A DNA stretch of 64,000 nt from Colias croceus (lineage: Eukaryota > Arthropoda > Insecta > Lepidoptera > Pieridae). The stretch is from assembly GCF_905220415.1 (NCBI RefSeq), contig NC_059552.1:3549001-3613000 (forward strand). The letters run 5' to 3'. Positions 1 through 9,930 of this stretch are shown one piece after another; positions within the stretch are counted from its first letter, which is position 1, and every line of letters starts with the position of its first letter. A program made the translations under genes and the position numbers. Below the pieces are notes generated by a model, which saw only the letters and a list, made by a program, of their open reading frames with translations, was not told the DNA's origin and did no database searches.

Positions 1-145
1 CGGGCGGGGGTGAGGCGCGGGGCTTGGGGGCTGTGGTGCGGGGGACGGCGCGCCCGCGCTCTCGGGCGCAGAGTGCGCGCGCGCCGTCGCCGCCGGCTGC
101 AGCACGGGGCTCGCCGGCCAGCCGTGCGTGCTGGCAGGGATTGTT
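1..145 (-). CDS. SK: SK exon: Pro/Ala-rich C-terminal tail (partial, runs off window)
   Basis: The acceptor TTGTTTCCAG sits just upstream at 146-155. The first base completes an Arg codon split as AG|A with the preceding exon. The frame reads TIPASTHGWPASPVLQP and then an Ala/Pro/Ser-rich low-complexity tail. It is open to the window edge, which falls on a codon boundary, so no stop codon is visible. The exon is very GC-rich compared with its AT-rich surroundings. The poorly conserved C-terminal tail of insect SK proteins also has a WP-SP motif; I recognise it by that and by position. Confidence 0.85.
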
Positions 146-533
146 CTGGAAACAAGTATCATTACTAAGGAAACAATACCTAATGCTATTCACATGATGC
201 ACACACAAGTATATTAATTTGTTTTACACGGTTTATAGTAATATAGCACTCAGTAGATAGAGACGATATTTTTCAGATAAAAGATAAATTATGATATAGA
301 TATCTTTTGATTCCGATGTTTTTTTTTTCTCTAAGTAATGAGTGGTTTTTTTTAGCTCCAAATAAAATAATTAAACTAATTAGCAAGATTTGTATTTTTA
401 TTTTCAACCTTGGTTATTCACTAGTATCTTCGCCTTGACCCTTTCCTTATAATATATTATTATAAAGCTTTCAATGACGATTATCGTATGACTTTCAATC
501 AAACAAAAACTTTGAACAAAACATTCACTCAAC

Positions 534-676
534 CTGGCATAAGGAGAAATATTAGCAGCTGGCGGGGTTGGCACAGCCGCCGCGTCTGGGTGCAGAAAGT
601 TCCGCCTCTGCTCCGCCCGCTCCCAGCACTGCTGTAAGCACCGCGCCATCACATCTGGTAAACTGTTCACTTGTTC
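534..676 (-). CDS. SK: SK exon: distal C-terminus after the coiled coil
   Basis: The exon is 143 bases, begins in phase 0 after an acceptor ending TTTCCAG, and ends at donor CAG|GTTGAG with two bases of a split Arg codon. It reads EQVNSLPDVMARCLQQCWER followed by AEQRRNFLHPDAAAVPTPPA. The SLPD and EQRRNFLHPD motifs are typical of the region after the SK coiled coil. Confidence 0.95.
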
Positions 677-828
677 CTGGAAATATTTAATACTGTTATA
701 ATATGGGTACAAAATACAGTACACAATATTTACTTTTAAGTAGATAGGGATACAAAGTAGTACAATATACTTAAAAATGTACAATGAATCACGGATATGT
801 CTTCAACTAAATTTAATAGATCAACGAA

Positions 829-1064
829 TCCATATTAATAATATTATAAATGCGAAAGTAACTCTGTCTGTCTGTTACTCAATCACGCCTAAACTACTGA
901 ACCAATTTTCATGAAATTTGGTATGGAGATATTTTGATACCCTAGAAAGGACATAGGCTACTTTATATCCCGGGAAAATGACGCAATCCCGGAAATCCCA
1001 CGGGAACGGGAACTATGCGGGTTTTTCTTTTACAGCGCGGGCGAAGCCGCGGGTGGAAACCTAG
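829..1064 (+). mobile_element. Short non-autonomous Helitron
   Basis: The element starts with TC (host A before) and ends with CTAG (host T after), the usual Helitron termini. It lies in an SK intron in antisense orientation. Related copies share the GAAAGTAACTCTGTCTGTCT start and the GGGCGAAGCCGCGGGTGGAA end region, for example at 31015-31201 and 38543-38779. It has no coding capacity. Confidence 0.8.
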
Positions 1065-1300
1065 TTCATTTATAAATGCAGCGTGTGTATTGTTTAAATT
1101 AGAACATATTATTTCAATGAATGTTTTTGACTTTTGCAAGATTTTGAAAATATGCTAGATAAACCAGCAGACGTTGTTTTGCCCTACAGCTCTTTTACGT
1201 GTTTCTCTCCATAAGAACTTTCCCAGTGCATTAACAAAAAAGTAAAAAAATTGCCAAATCGGTCGAACCGTTCTCGAGTTTTACGCTTAGCATTTGGTGA

Positions 1301-1486
1301 TTAATTTTTATAAGATAATAATTGTTACGTTTCGAATGTGTTGTATACTTATGTAGCTTATTAATATACGGTCATACCTGTAATGTAGTTAACTTAATTT
1401 TTATTAGAGAATAATTGTTATGTTTTGAATGTGTTGTATACTTATGTATCTAATTAATATACGGTCATACCTGTAGTGTACTTAAC
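1301..1486. repeat. 93-bp tandem duplication that copies an SK splice donor
   Basis: Bases 1301-1393 and 1394-1486 are two diverged copies with a 93-base period. The copy nearest the coding exon contains the real donor (minus strand CTACAG|GTATGACC, exon end at 1471). The second copy preserves a matching ATTACAG|GTATGACC at about 1378, downstream in the transcript. Confidence 0.9.
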
Positions 1487-1572
1487 TTTTCTTCTAAACT
1501 CGTCAACCGTTCCTCTATACTATCTTGTCTTGTGCTCATGTCTGATACAATTTCGTACACTGTGTTCTGGGT
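1471..1572 (-). CDS. SK: SK exon: coiled-coil segment
   Basis: The exon is 102 bases and phase 0 at both ends. Its acceptor ends GTTACAG and its donor is CAG|GTATGA. It reads TQNTVYEIVSDMSTRQDSIE, then ERLTSLEEKLSTLQ, a heptad-like amphipathic stretch that matches the C-terminal coiled coil used for SK subunit assembly. The frame also runs past the weaker site AAAA|GTTAAG at 1486, but only the donor at 1471 keeps phase with the next exon. Confidence 0.96.
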
Positions 1573-2632
1573 CTGTAACAAGAAGGGGTCCTACTATCAA
1601 TCGCATTGCAGCTCCATAGTTATTGACGGTATTAGTCACTATAGTGTGTTTAGTGTCATGTATGTGTGTGTAGAATTTATTTTGAGTGGATAACTATTCA
1701 CGATTTTGTGTTGTTTTTTAAAGTGAATGAGATTGTATTGAATTGTTGTAAGTCTGTTAATACTATAAAATATCTACGGTATGTTGATTTAGTGATATGA
1801 CTCTACTTAATGTTTAGTCACTCTTTTTGTTTGACACTAATAACTATAAAGTATTTTTTTTACATTACGGTTACTTGACAATTTAATATTTTACCTAACA
1901 AGATTTGTTTATAATATATAAAAAAAAGAAAATGAATTTCCTGATCGGATATGTTTTTAAAAAGGTAAGTGTTTGTTTGTTTTCCCATTAGAATGAAATA
2001 GAATTAAAAAATATAAAAACATGCAAGCTACGGTCTAAATCAGCTATTATCATTCGCGTAGCCAAAATGAATGGTCTGGAACATACTACAATAAACGATC
2101 TATTTCTACATAAATATTGATAATGGTCTATAGCAAAGGAATTGGGAACCAAATAAATCGATAGAGGCAACTAAGAAAATCTAATTTATTTTAATTTATG
2201 TTTTTTAATGTTGTTTAATTTAATGGTTTTGTGATGTGTTTTCTAAATAAAGCATCTATTAGCTATTCTAACTTTTCTAAGGATATTTTACATTATGGTT
2301 GTGAAAATGTTGGGTGTGGCCTGTAAGGCTTTATATTTAAATTGTATCTATCATTTTTGGCTACTGGGATTCAAAAAATATATTTCTCTCTTATTATACT
2401 TACCTTACAACAAAAAATTTATTTCATTCAGATTTTAACAGTAACAACTTTTTCATTACTGATTGTCCGATAACAATTAACAGATAATATTATTAGTATT
2501 TAAGTAAAAAAAAATCTAGCGCTTTTTTAATGAAAATGTAGTAAGAATAAAATATAATCCAGATGGTGCGCGGTGTGTCCCTTAAGACACATAAAACTGA
2601 AAGAATAGAATAAATACGATTGCTCAGGCGGG

Positions 2633-2709
2633 TCACGAGTGGCTGAGTTGGTTAGACATCCGCCCCGGAATGGCGCGAAAGGATGCGGGTTCGAGTTCCG
2701 CCTCGTGAT
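2633..2709 (+). tRNA. tRNA-Ser-like sequence, probably a tRNA-derived repeat or pseudo-tRNA
   Basis: A perfect 7-bp acceptor stem (TCACGAG with CTCGTGA), an A-box-like TGGCTGAGTTGGTTAGA and a B-box GGTTCGAGTTCC inside a 5-bp T-stem with 7-base loop give a tRNA fold. The D-stem is poor. The anticodon stem can form four pairs around the loop CCGGAAT, which would place GGA (Ser) as anticodon but has C instead of the invariant U33. It is followed by AT-rich AAATTTAT-type sequence. I favour a tRNA-derived element over a working tRNA. Confidence 0.6.
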
Positions 2710-2940
2710 CGAAATTTTCTATTTATAAATTTATATTTATAAATTTATAAATATAATCCATACAAAATAGCAAGAAATAAATAATGATAGATACAATTAA
2801 TTAATCGTTTTATTATGTAATTACGTATTATCGAGTGCGTTTAGGGATGTAAAATTTGAGCCGTGCTCTCTATACATCTAAATGGGAGTGTATGTTGGTA
2901 GCATTTACTAGCAATATAAAATGATTAGATTTTGAATTAC

Positions 2941-3010
2941 CTTCGCCATGTCTGTTATTGTGTTGGCGTTGTCCATCAGTTTCCTTTGATCCATTTTTAC
3001 CTTTCTTAAT
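2941..3010 (-). CDS. SK: SK exon: end of calmodulin-binding domain
   Basis: The exon is 70 bases; its first base completes the Ala codon GC|A and it ends in phase 0. It has acceptor TTTTTCAG and donor AAG|GTAATT. It reads LRKVKMDQRKLMDNANTITD then MAK, the end of the calmodulin-binding helices (compare the family motif L-VKM-QRKL). Confidence 0.97.
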
Positions 3011-3390
3011 CTGAAAAACATAAAGGTTTAAATGAGATATTTTTTAAATATGATAATACTGTTTCTCTCAATATATGAACAACATTCAAGGTGAGTTTTA
3101 TGGGATAGTTGATTAAATAAAAATATGACGAACAGAATTATCACATTTAAAACGAAATCAAGTGGTCATTGAAAAACGATATGTAATTAAAATATTTATG
3201 ATAACTAAATCTAATGTAAGAAATACAATAAAATGCTCCACGTTTCGAGCATTATACATTTTTTTCGTAAATGTTTTCAAAAAAGCGCCGCTTCACGAAA
3301 AAACTTTTGGTACAACCATCAGTGTATACTGATGTTATATTACTACTATATCTAATCTAATGATTTCACCAAATAATATAACAAACTTAC

Positions 3391-3518
3391 GCATAAATAG
3401 CTAATAAAAACTTTCTCTGGTGCGTCCTTACTCTCCCTGGATGGACCCTCTTCACGAGTCGTGTGTGTTTGTATATTAACCAAGTCTCTCTCAACACATT
3501 CGCCGCAGCGTTTTTCAG
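3391..3518 (-). CDS. SK: SK exon: core of the calmodulin-binding domain
   Basis: The exon is 128 bases, phase 0 in and two bases of an Ala codon out. The acceptor ends TTTCAG and the donor is TGC|GTAAGT. It reads LKNAAANVLRETWLIYKHTR, then LVKRVHPGRVRTHQRKFLLA and IY. This is the helix pair of the SK CaMBD that holds calmodulin constitutively and dimerises when Ca2+ binds. This stretch is among the most conserved in the family. Confidence 0.98.
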
Positions 3519-4265
3519 CTGAAATTTTATAATCCATACATCGTTATTACTATGTAAAATAGGGTAAATGCGAGCGAAACTAATTTCTAAAATACTCTTC
3601 TAAGGGTTGAAAACAATTATATTTGTATATATTTATTATTTATATAGGTATAGTTAGTTTTGGAACACACTGGTAACACTCTACTCACACTCACACATAT
3701 AGATTTTTTTATCGCAAATTATCTTCATCAACACAAATCACTAATCTAAATGGCTCATGGCTCATTTTTTTTGTCTCTATGATACTATAAGAATATATAG
3801 AGAGAACAGATAATAATAAGATCTGTATAAATATAATGCGATACGAAAATGAAATTGGAAATGCAATATTTTTATATTTTAGGTCTATGCTGATTCTTAT
3901 TCTGAAAATATATATTTTTTTTTAATTTTGTGGAAATTCCTTAGAATCTATAATTGATAATTTAATGATATAACACTACATTCCGAAACTTAAAACCCTT
4001 CACCTATATTACACGTATAAATATAGCTTTATAACAAAACTAATGTTTATTACTTAATATACTAAAGCGTACACAAGATAACACTGTTAGCACTTGGAAA
4101 AGAATCATATCCATTACATAATATCCATATTCTAAAACTTGCAAAAGTACGAAATAGGTAGCATTCCTCTGGAATTTGATAGACCTACACAAGAAGATTA
4201 CTAAAGCATGGAAATCACACATTGTCTTACCTCTCATCCTGTATTCTTTCGTACAATCACCTTAC

Positions 4266-4376
4266 CTTTTTCGTGAGCTGAGTTTCCATCATGAAGTTAT
4301 GCACATGCTTCTCTGCTCTAGTTAACTCTAATTTTCTCGAAGCAACGGTCACTAATAAGGCTGTGCATCCTGCCCC
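4266..4376 (-). CDS. SK: SK alternative exon: S6 end + start of CaMBD, version A (VTVASRK / METQLTKK)
   Basis: The exon is 111 bases (37 codons), phase 0 at both ends, with acceptor TTAACAG and donor AAG|GTAAGG. It reads GAGCTALLVTVASRKLELTR, then AEKHVHNFMMETQLTKK. It is the downstream copy of a tandem pair with 4430-4540. It differs at T/A and A/V beside the S6 gate, E/D in the HNFMM-TQ segment, and the last residue K/R. Synonymous sites differ widely between the copies, so the duplication is not recent and both have been kept under protein-level constraint. It is probably spliced as an alternative to version B. Confidence 0.95.
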
Positions 4377-4429
4377 CTGTTAATTAGATTACAATAATTG
4401 TGATGAACCGACATCAATACAATACTTAC

Positions 4430-4540
4430 TCTTTTAGTAAGTTGTGTGTCCATCATGAAGTTATGAACGTGCTTCTCAGCTCTAGTTAATTCTAATTTTC
4501 TTGAAACAACCGCGACTAATAACGCAGTGCATCCAGCTCC
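4430..4540 (-). CDS. SK: SK alternative exon: S6 end + start of CaMBD, version B (VAVVSRK / MDTQLTKR)
   Basis: The exon is 111 bases, phase 0 at both ends, with acceptor CTTAACAG and donor AGA|GTAAGT. It reads GAGCTALLVAVVSRKLELTR, then AEKHVHNFMMDTQLTKR, the version closer to vertebrate SK channels. Its donor lies only 53 bases from the acceptor of version A (bases 4377-4429), an unusually short space for an intron, so joining B to A is unlikely even though it would keep the frame. Confidence 0.96.
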
Positions 4541-5778
4541 CTGTTAAGTGAATACCTTAATGTAAAATGCAAGCGAACGTGTAAAAGCATTCAAAATTTC
4601 TCATTCCTTAAACGAAAATGCGTTATCGAGGCTAGAAACAAAAACAAAATTATTTATCGGCTATGTGATTTATTTATCTTAGAATTTAAGTAGCGCGAGG
4701 ATAATAGACACAATTCAGTCAGAAGATAAATCAAACATGCAATAATAAATATGTAAAGCGTAACAAAAATCGATTAACGTAATCCTCGTTTCCATTTTGC
4801 ATCGATCACCCTCATCATTTATGTTAAGGTATATTAGTAAGTGTTTCAACACTTGTTCGTAATTAGTAATTATAATATTATTTTAATAAGAGTTAATTTA
4901 ACTTTGTGCTTAATAAAATGTTCCTAATGACAATAGAGTTACGGAAAGTATGAAAATATCGTTGGCTATTTAAAAAAGAACACTAACGAAACGTAGCAGT
5001 AACTATTCTAATCAACACAACGATGTTTCACACTTCAACTTTTCCACAAGAAGAATGTTTTAGTCATGATTTTGTGATTAATATTTCCAATCCGTGCATT
5101 TTCATCTAATAGTGCGAATCGACTTCATAATTATTAGAAAACTACCACACTTTTTTAAACCCACACAAAACTATTAGAAGTGCAATCTTTACACACTTTC
5201 AAGGTAAGATTACTTTAGGAAAAGTGAGCCATTTTAAAAATAAATTTATTGTGCATTTTAGTGAAAGAGTCAAGTGAAGAGAGCAAGAGATAGAAAGGAG
5301 AAATGAAGCATTCCATACTACTGAATATGTCTAAAAATTAGCTGGCTTTAACAGGGAAATGGACGTTTCATTACTTCAAATATATTCAACGAAATATTTA
5401 CGTGATCGACATTTTTGCATCAATTTGCTCAATTGTTAATAACAGTTCTATTAAAGTGTACATCGAGTGTGAGTGATAGAAGGCTTTGTGTAAGAGTATA
5501 TACTTAAATATCATATTATTGCAATATTACACACACTTTCGGCATTTTATTCTGTGAACATACAGTTAACATTTATTACATCGAAGTATTAGTGAGTTCG
5601 ACACATTAATATGATGTACATACATTATTCGTCTGTGACTTGTACATCCGCTATTGAGTGTTGACTGACGTTATAAACATAAAGTGAAGGAAAAAGAAAA
5701 CTCTGAAATGTATCAGAACCTTTTGTGTGAATGAAAACTGTCAGTCAACACATAGACATTATTTATGAAGAAACTTAC

Positions 5779-5914
5779 CATAATGCCGGTGCTAACAGCG
5801 ATACCTCTGCCACAATATGTGTTTGGCACAATGTCACCAAAACCAACGGAGAGAAAAGTAATTGCGATAAGCCACATCGCATTGAGTAGGTTAGCATGTT
5901 CCTCATCGTGAAAC
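5779..5914 (-). CDS. SK: SK alternative pore exon with GFGD selectivity filter (version B)
   Basis: The exon is 136 bases: one base completes an Arg codon and 45 codons follow, ending in phase 0 at ATG|GTAAGT. It reads FHDEEHANLLNAMWLIAITF, then LSVGFGDIVPNTYCGRG and IAVSTGIM. This is the outer vestibule, pore helix, selectivity filter and start of S6. The filter is GFGD rather than the GYGD of vertebrate SK. The acceptor (TTTTCGAAAG) is a weak AAAG site, unlike that of version A, which may matter for regulated choice. Confidence 0.95.
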
Positions 5915-6302
5915 CTTTCGAAAATAAATTCAACTCCTTAACGTTACACGCACAATATTGTATTTTGTACAAATGAAACATATCCTGTATGTGTTCTCCT
6001 ACCTACAGATGTACGCAAGCTTATTTCATTTGGTGAAATGAAAGAGTTGATCGAAATAAGAAGAAAAACTGTGGAAAGAAGGAATAATAACGACCTAGAA
6101 GAGTTTGACTTTGATCATTAACATTGATCCGATTGCATTTAACATTGGCACATAAAATGGCTCACCTTTGCCGACGTATTGTATACCTGTAGCTTAGACA
6201 TAGCAAGAGCGTGAGGTTTTACCTTGCTTTATCTAAATTTGAGTAAGCTGTCGGTGGAAATTATTTGTTTATTGAAAATGCCTACCGCAATGTCATACAT
6301 AC

Positions 6303-6438
6303 CACCATACCGCAGGTGAGAGTAATGCCACGGCCGCAGTATGTGTTGGGTACGATATCACCGTAGCCGACACAGAGGAAGGTTATAGCCGTCAGCCACA
6401 TTGAGTTTAGCAAATTGGCATGGTCTTCATCGTGGAAC
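6303..6438 (-). CDS. SK: SK alternative pore exon with GYGD selectivity filter (version A)
   Basis: The exon is 136 bases in exactly the phase of 5779-5914, with acceptor GGCTCTCAG and donor GTG|GTATGT. It reads FHDEDHANLLNSMWLTAITF, then LCVGYGDIVPNTYCGRG and ITLTCGMV. Compared with version B it has Tyr instead of Phe in the filter, adds cysteines (FLCV, LTCGMV), and changes the start of S6. The intron between the two pore exons is 388 bases. Because 136 is not a multiple of three, using both or neither would shift the frame. Confidence 0.96.
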
Positions 6439-7567
6439 CTGAGAGCCAAAATGCCCGACAAGAACCACATGATAACCGTATACTTCACCAATTAACGTTA
6501 ATTGTATTTAGAGATCGAAAGCTTTATTGAGTTAGATACTGAGTTTGATATATCATCAAATAGAGAAGTATCACAATGTATTATCAAGCAAATTTCGCAT
6601 GCCTCTCAACGATGAATAATATTGTATCTACTTACACACTAACACGGTTTATTGGTTGAATACAACGTGCAGACTAAACATTTAATTTGATAGAAACCAA
6701 TTACAGATAGCCATGCTGTGAAATACCAATTAGTGATACGGGGCTACAAGAACAGATAACACTTATAAGAGAGCCGTAGCAACAGGAAGGAAGAGACACA
6801 TAGAGAAGTATTAGAAAGCGCCTGCGAATTACAATTTTAACTTTGCTCAAGATTGCACCAGTGCAGTATTTGTGCGTTAAGTTTATTGTAAGCTTAAACA
6901 GAAAGTTTTGTTACCATTAGAGCCATTTTGTGCGTAGCTATGTTTATTGTACAATCAAAAGGTGAATCACTTTCATACATTGTGCCATTAAGCGCTTCGT
7001 TTTAGAAAGCATGTTAACACTTATTACGATTCACCACTGTGCGACAGAATCTTGCGGTTAAACTTTGTCTTGAGTTGCAACACCAAGAAAATCACAATAA
7101 ACAATTATTCTATTCTATTCTATAACACATATCTATACAGACATTTATACATCAATGTTCTAACACATTTGAAAGCTACTTTTGCAAAAATAGTCAAAGT
7201 CAAACTCTTGTATTTTATTGCGTTGATTAATCAACTACGTTTCTTCAAAGTATACGAAACAAATATAAGTAAGGAAACACAGGGGATAAAAAGCAAAACA
7301 AATGTTTTTACAACGCCACAATACATAAGCATTGCATGTCCATTTAGGCATTACATCGAGTACACTGTCACAATTCAAAACATATGATTGGTGTTTGAAC
7401 TAAATGATGAAAGCCAAAATACTGATGAACAAATAAAACAATTGAATAGCTTATACAGGTATGTGACTAATGAGATCTTTAATGATTTCGTCTTTATTAT
7501 TGGTACTTATTATAGCGTATATTTTAACTTATTACACATCGATAGAGTTATAATGATCCTTACTAAC

Positions 7568-7672
7568 CTCTCGCATTGACGAAGCGTCCAGCTTGCAATT
7601 ATCCATAAGGAAACCATGAATACAAGTAACACAGTTCCCGGACATATAGTCATAAGAGTCTTCAATACAAAT
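7568..7672 (-). CDS. SK: SK exon: S5 segment
   Basis: The exon is 105 bases; its first base completes an Arg codon and its last two bases (AG) begin another. The acceptor ends TCACCAG and the donor is GAG AG|GTTAGT. It reads FVLKTLMTICPGTVLLVFMV then SLWIIASWTLRQCE, the hydrophobic S5 helix leading into the pore. It is separated by a 93-base intron from the S4 exon. Confidence 0.97.
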
Positions 7673-7765
7673 CTGGTGATACAACAATAATATTTTAAGA
7701 ATTATAAAAAAGGAACAAAGTCACGATTATCATAGAATACAATATCCGTGGTAAAAGTTGCATAC

Positions 7766-7908
7766 CTAGTATTAAAATTAATCCTGTTTAATGCTCCTAT
7801 ACTCCTAGAAGAAGCGTCAGTAAATAGTTTGCTGTGTAGCAGCATAACCCTGCATATAAGGTAAAGACGAAGAAACATTGGTAGCGATAGAGTTACATCG
7901 TATGGTAC
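7766..7908 (-). CDS. SK: SK exon: S4 segment and S4-S5 linker
   Basis: The exon is 143 bases, phase 0 in, two bases of an Arg codon out, with acceptor TAATTTCAG and donor CTAG|GTATGC. It reads VPYDVTLSLPMFLRLYLICR then VMLLHSKLFTDASSRSIGAL and NRINFNT. S4 has few regularly spaced basic residues, as expected for a voltage-insensitive SK channel. The S4-S5 linker is where Ca2+-calmodulin acts on the gate in mammalian SK structures. Confidence 0.97.
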
Positions 7909-8897
7909 CTGAAATTAAACAAACATTAGTAGATTTGAAAAAGCAATACATTAATGGAGACATAAACAAGCTATATTTTTTTATACAGGTATAATTTATA
8001 TGGAGACATTATTTTAGCAATGAAATTAGTATTATTTAGCGCCTTGCCAATATTATAATTGTTATTGGAGTTTATAATAATTAAAAAACATGTTTCTTTT
8101 GGATCAGAATCACTCAATTCACACAGACATAAACTAAACTGCAATGATTAATTTTAGGACGTGAAAAACCACAACCACAAGCACACACAAACTTAGTAAA
8201 ACGATATTTTTTAATTATAAATGACTAATTGACTAGTATCAAAAATTAAGAATCAGAAATTTGTATTTCTGAAATCAATTAAGGGGGGTTAGCACACATA
8301 TACTAAGACGTGATTTATTTATCAAAAAAAAAAATCACTCAAATCTAAAACAATTTTTGTGTTAAATAATTTATATGGTTTATTAGACCACGATCAAAAT
8401 TAGAAGACGTAAAAAGTAAACAAAAAATAATAAAAAAAATCATGCCAAAACGGACACACTAACATCACTTGAACACAACTCATCATAATACAGACCTGTA
8501 TTTGTTTATACATTGTGCCCTAGAGAGGAAATCAAAATAAATATCAGTTGAGAAAAGATAAATAAAAAATTATAAAGATATGAAGAGACAAATAAAAAAT
8601 AAACAAATTAATGATAAGAGTTCTTGGGAGGGATATAGAAACTATATAATAAGCTTGAGCATGGCTCGACCGAGAAAAACGTGTGAGTCTGAATTTTCTT
8701 CAGCTGAGCCAGTCTAAAATTAAAATAAAAAATTTGCTCATTTTTCTCTGAATCTATCGTTGCAATAAGCGATATCATTACGCTTATCTCATGCTATGCA
8801 GCACTAATACTTCATGAGTTATTATTTATGCAATAAAAAGCCAGGTTTTTAAAAATATTTCTAATAGGTTTCGACCAATATTCATAGGCCACTCTTA

Positions 8898-9073
8898 TGG
8901 GCCCTCTTCACAATGAGCAGCGTTGGCCCAACAAAATGCTCGTCGATGTTTGCCGTCATTACGGTGAATAAGAATAAACATTTACAATGACGGCCGATCA
9001 TAGACATTTAGGCCCTCTACACTATCGTGATTGTCTCTAATCGCCCAACGCTGACCATTGTGAAGAGGGCCCA
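8898..9073. mobile_element. MITE with GGGCCCTCTTCACAATG terminal inverted repeats
   Basis: A 176-base element is bounded by inverted repeats TGGGCCCTCTTCACAATG and followed inside by GCAGCGTTGG-type inverted sequence at both ends. It is flanked by TTA on both sides (8895-8897 and 9074-9076), a 3-base duplication typical of PIF/Harbinger-type MITEs. It is non-coding and ends 67 bases from the S3 exon of SK. Confidence 0.8.
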
Positions 9074-9140
9074 TTAGACCTGTTTCATTAATTTCAACTT
9101 AAGAATTTTATTTTTTGTTTATAATATATTGGTAACTTAC

Positions 9141-9314
9141 AACTTCTACACCAATAACGCCTCCCTTATTGGCTAGTTTAGTGGTCCAAGTGAATGTATA
9201 TTGGCCCGGTATAGGATGGACTGCGCATATCGCCAGTTCGAGTCCGATCTGAGCTATCCTCTGCCACGTCATTGCTATCCGCCAATCGTCAGCGCAGTTG
9301 TCTATCATAAATAA
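9141..9314 (-). CDS. SK: SK exon: S2-S3 loop and S3
   Basis: The exon is 174 bases (58 codons), phase 0 at both ends, with acceptor AAATTCCAG and donor GTT|GTAAGT. It reads LFMIDNCADDWRIAMTWQRI then AQIGLELAICAVHPIPGQYT and a more variable loop ending GGVIGVEV. The NCADDWRIAMTW and ELAICA-HPIPG motifs are diagnostic of SK. Met3 is not a start, because the frame continues from the S2 exon. Confidence 0.98.
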
Positions 9315-9675
9315 CTGGAATTTACAAAATATAGATAAAATGAATGGTCATGAGTAGCTATTAAGTTCATATTTCAAGTAGATGAAATAAAGATTTAAAT
9401 ATTAAAATATCAGATTATGCAAAACCGTTAAAATAAGTCATCAAGTTGTGTTCACTTATAAAAAAAATTTGTACCATTTTCATCAAATATTTTTATATTT
9501 TTATAACAAGATTTTAATTTCTTATTTTGTTATTAAAACCATATCCATCTACTTCATGTTCTGCCCACACAATATAGTCTATAGGTCATTTAATTTATTA
9601 TATATTTAGCATCTACTTAAATAGTTTTTGATGAAAATTTGTAAAAACAGTAACTGTATAAAATGTTTACTATAC

Positions 9676-9771
9676 CTGTACTTCTAAGGCGTGATACGCG
9701 ACGATTAGGCCAAGTAAAATCACAGTTGACATTGATATAAGCGTCTTGAGAGCCTGAGAATATATTGAAGC
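9676..9771 (-). CDS. SK: SK exon: S2 segment
   Basis: The exon is 96 bases (32 codons), phase 0 at both ends, with acceptor ATTTTCCAG and donor CAG|GTATAG. It reads ASIYSQALKTLISMSTVILL then GLIVAYHALEVQ, a single hydrophobic helix followed by the conserved YHALEVQ motif. Confidence 0.97.
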
Positions 9772-9930
9772 CTGGAAAATACAAAAGTTAACATTACCAC
9801 ATTGTATAGCAATAATTACAACATAGATCCCTATAAAATAAGTAAAATTTTTAATTTAACACGATTTATAAAAAGGAAATGTTTAATCTTATATCAAAAA
9901 AATAAATAATACTTATTATTTTTTTTAATT

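Noticed and set aside
6439..6491. Extension of the GYGD pore exon upstream as VKYTVIMWFLSGILAL
   Set aside because: The frame is open across the acceptor by chance. The CTCTCAG acceptor and the phase of the S5 exon set the exon start at 6438.
7052..7579. Plus-strand frames of 111 and 63 codons
   Set aside because: They lie within SK introns, are AT-rich with no conserved motif and no splice support.
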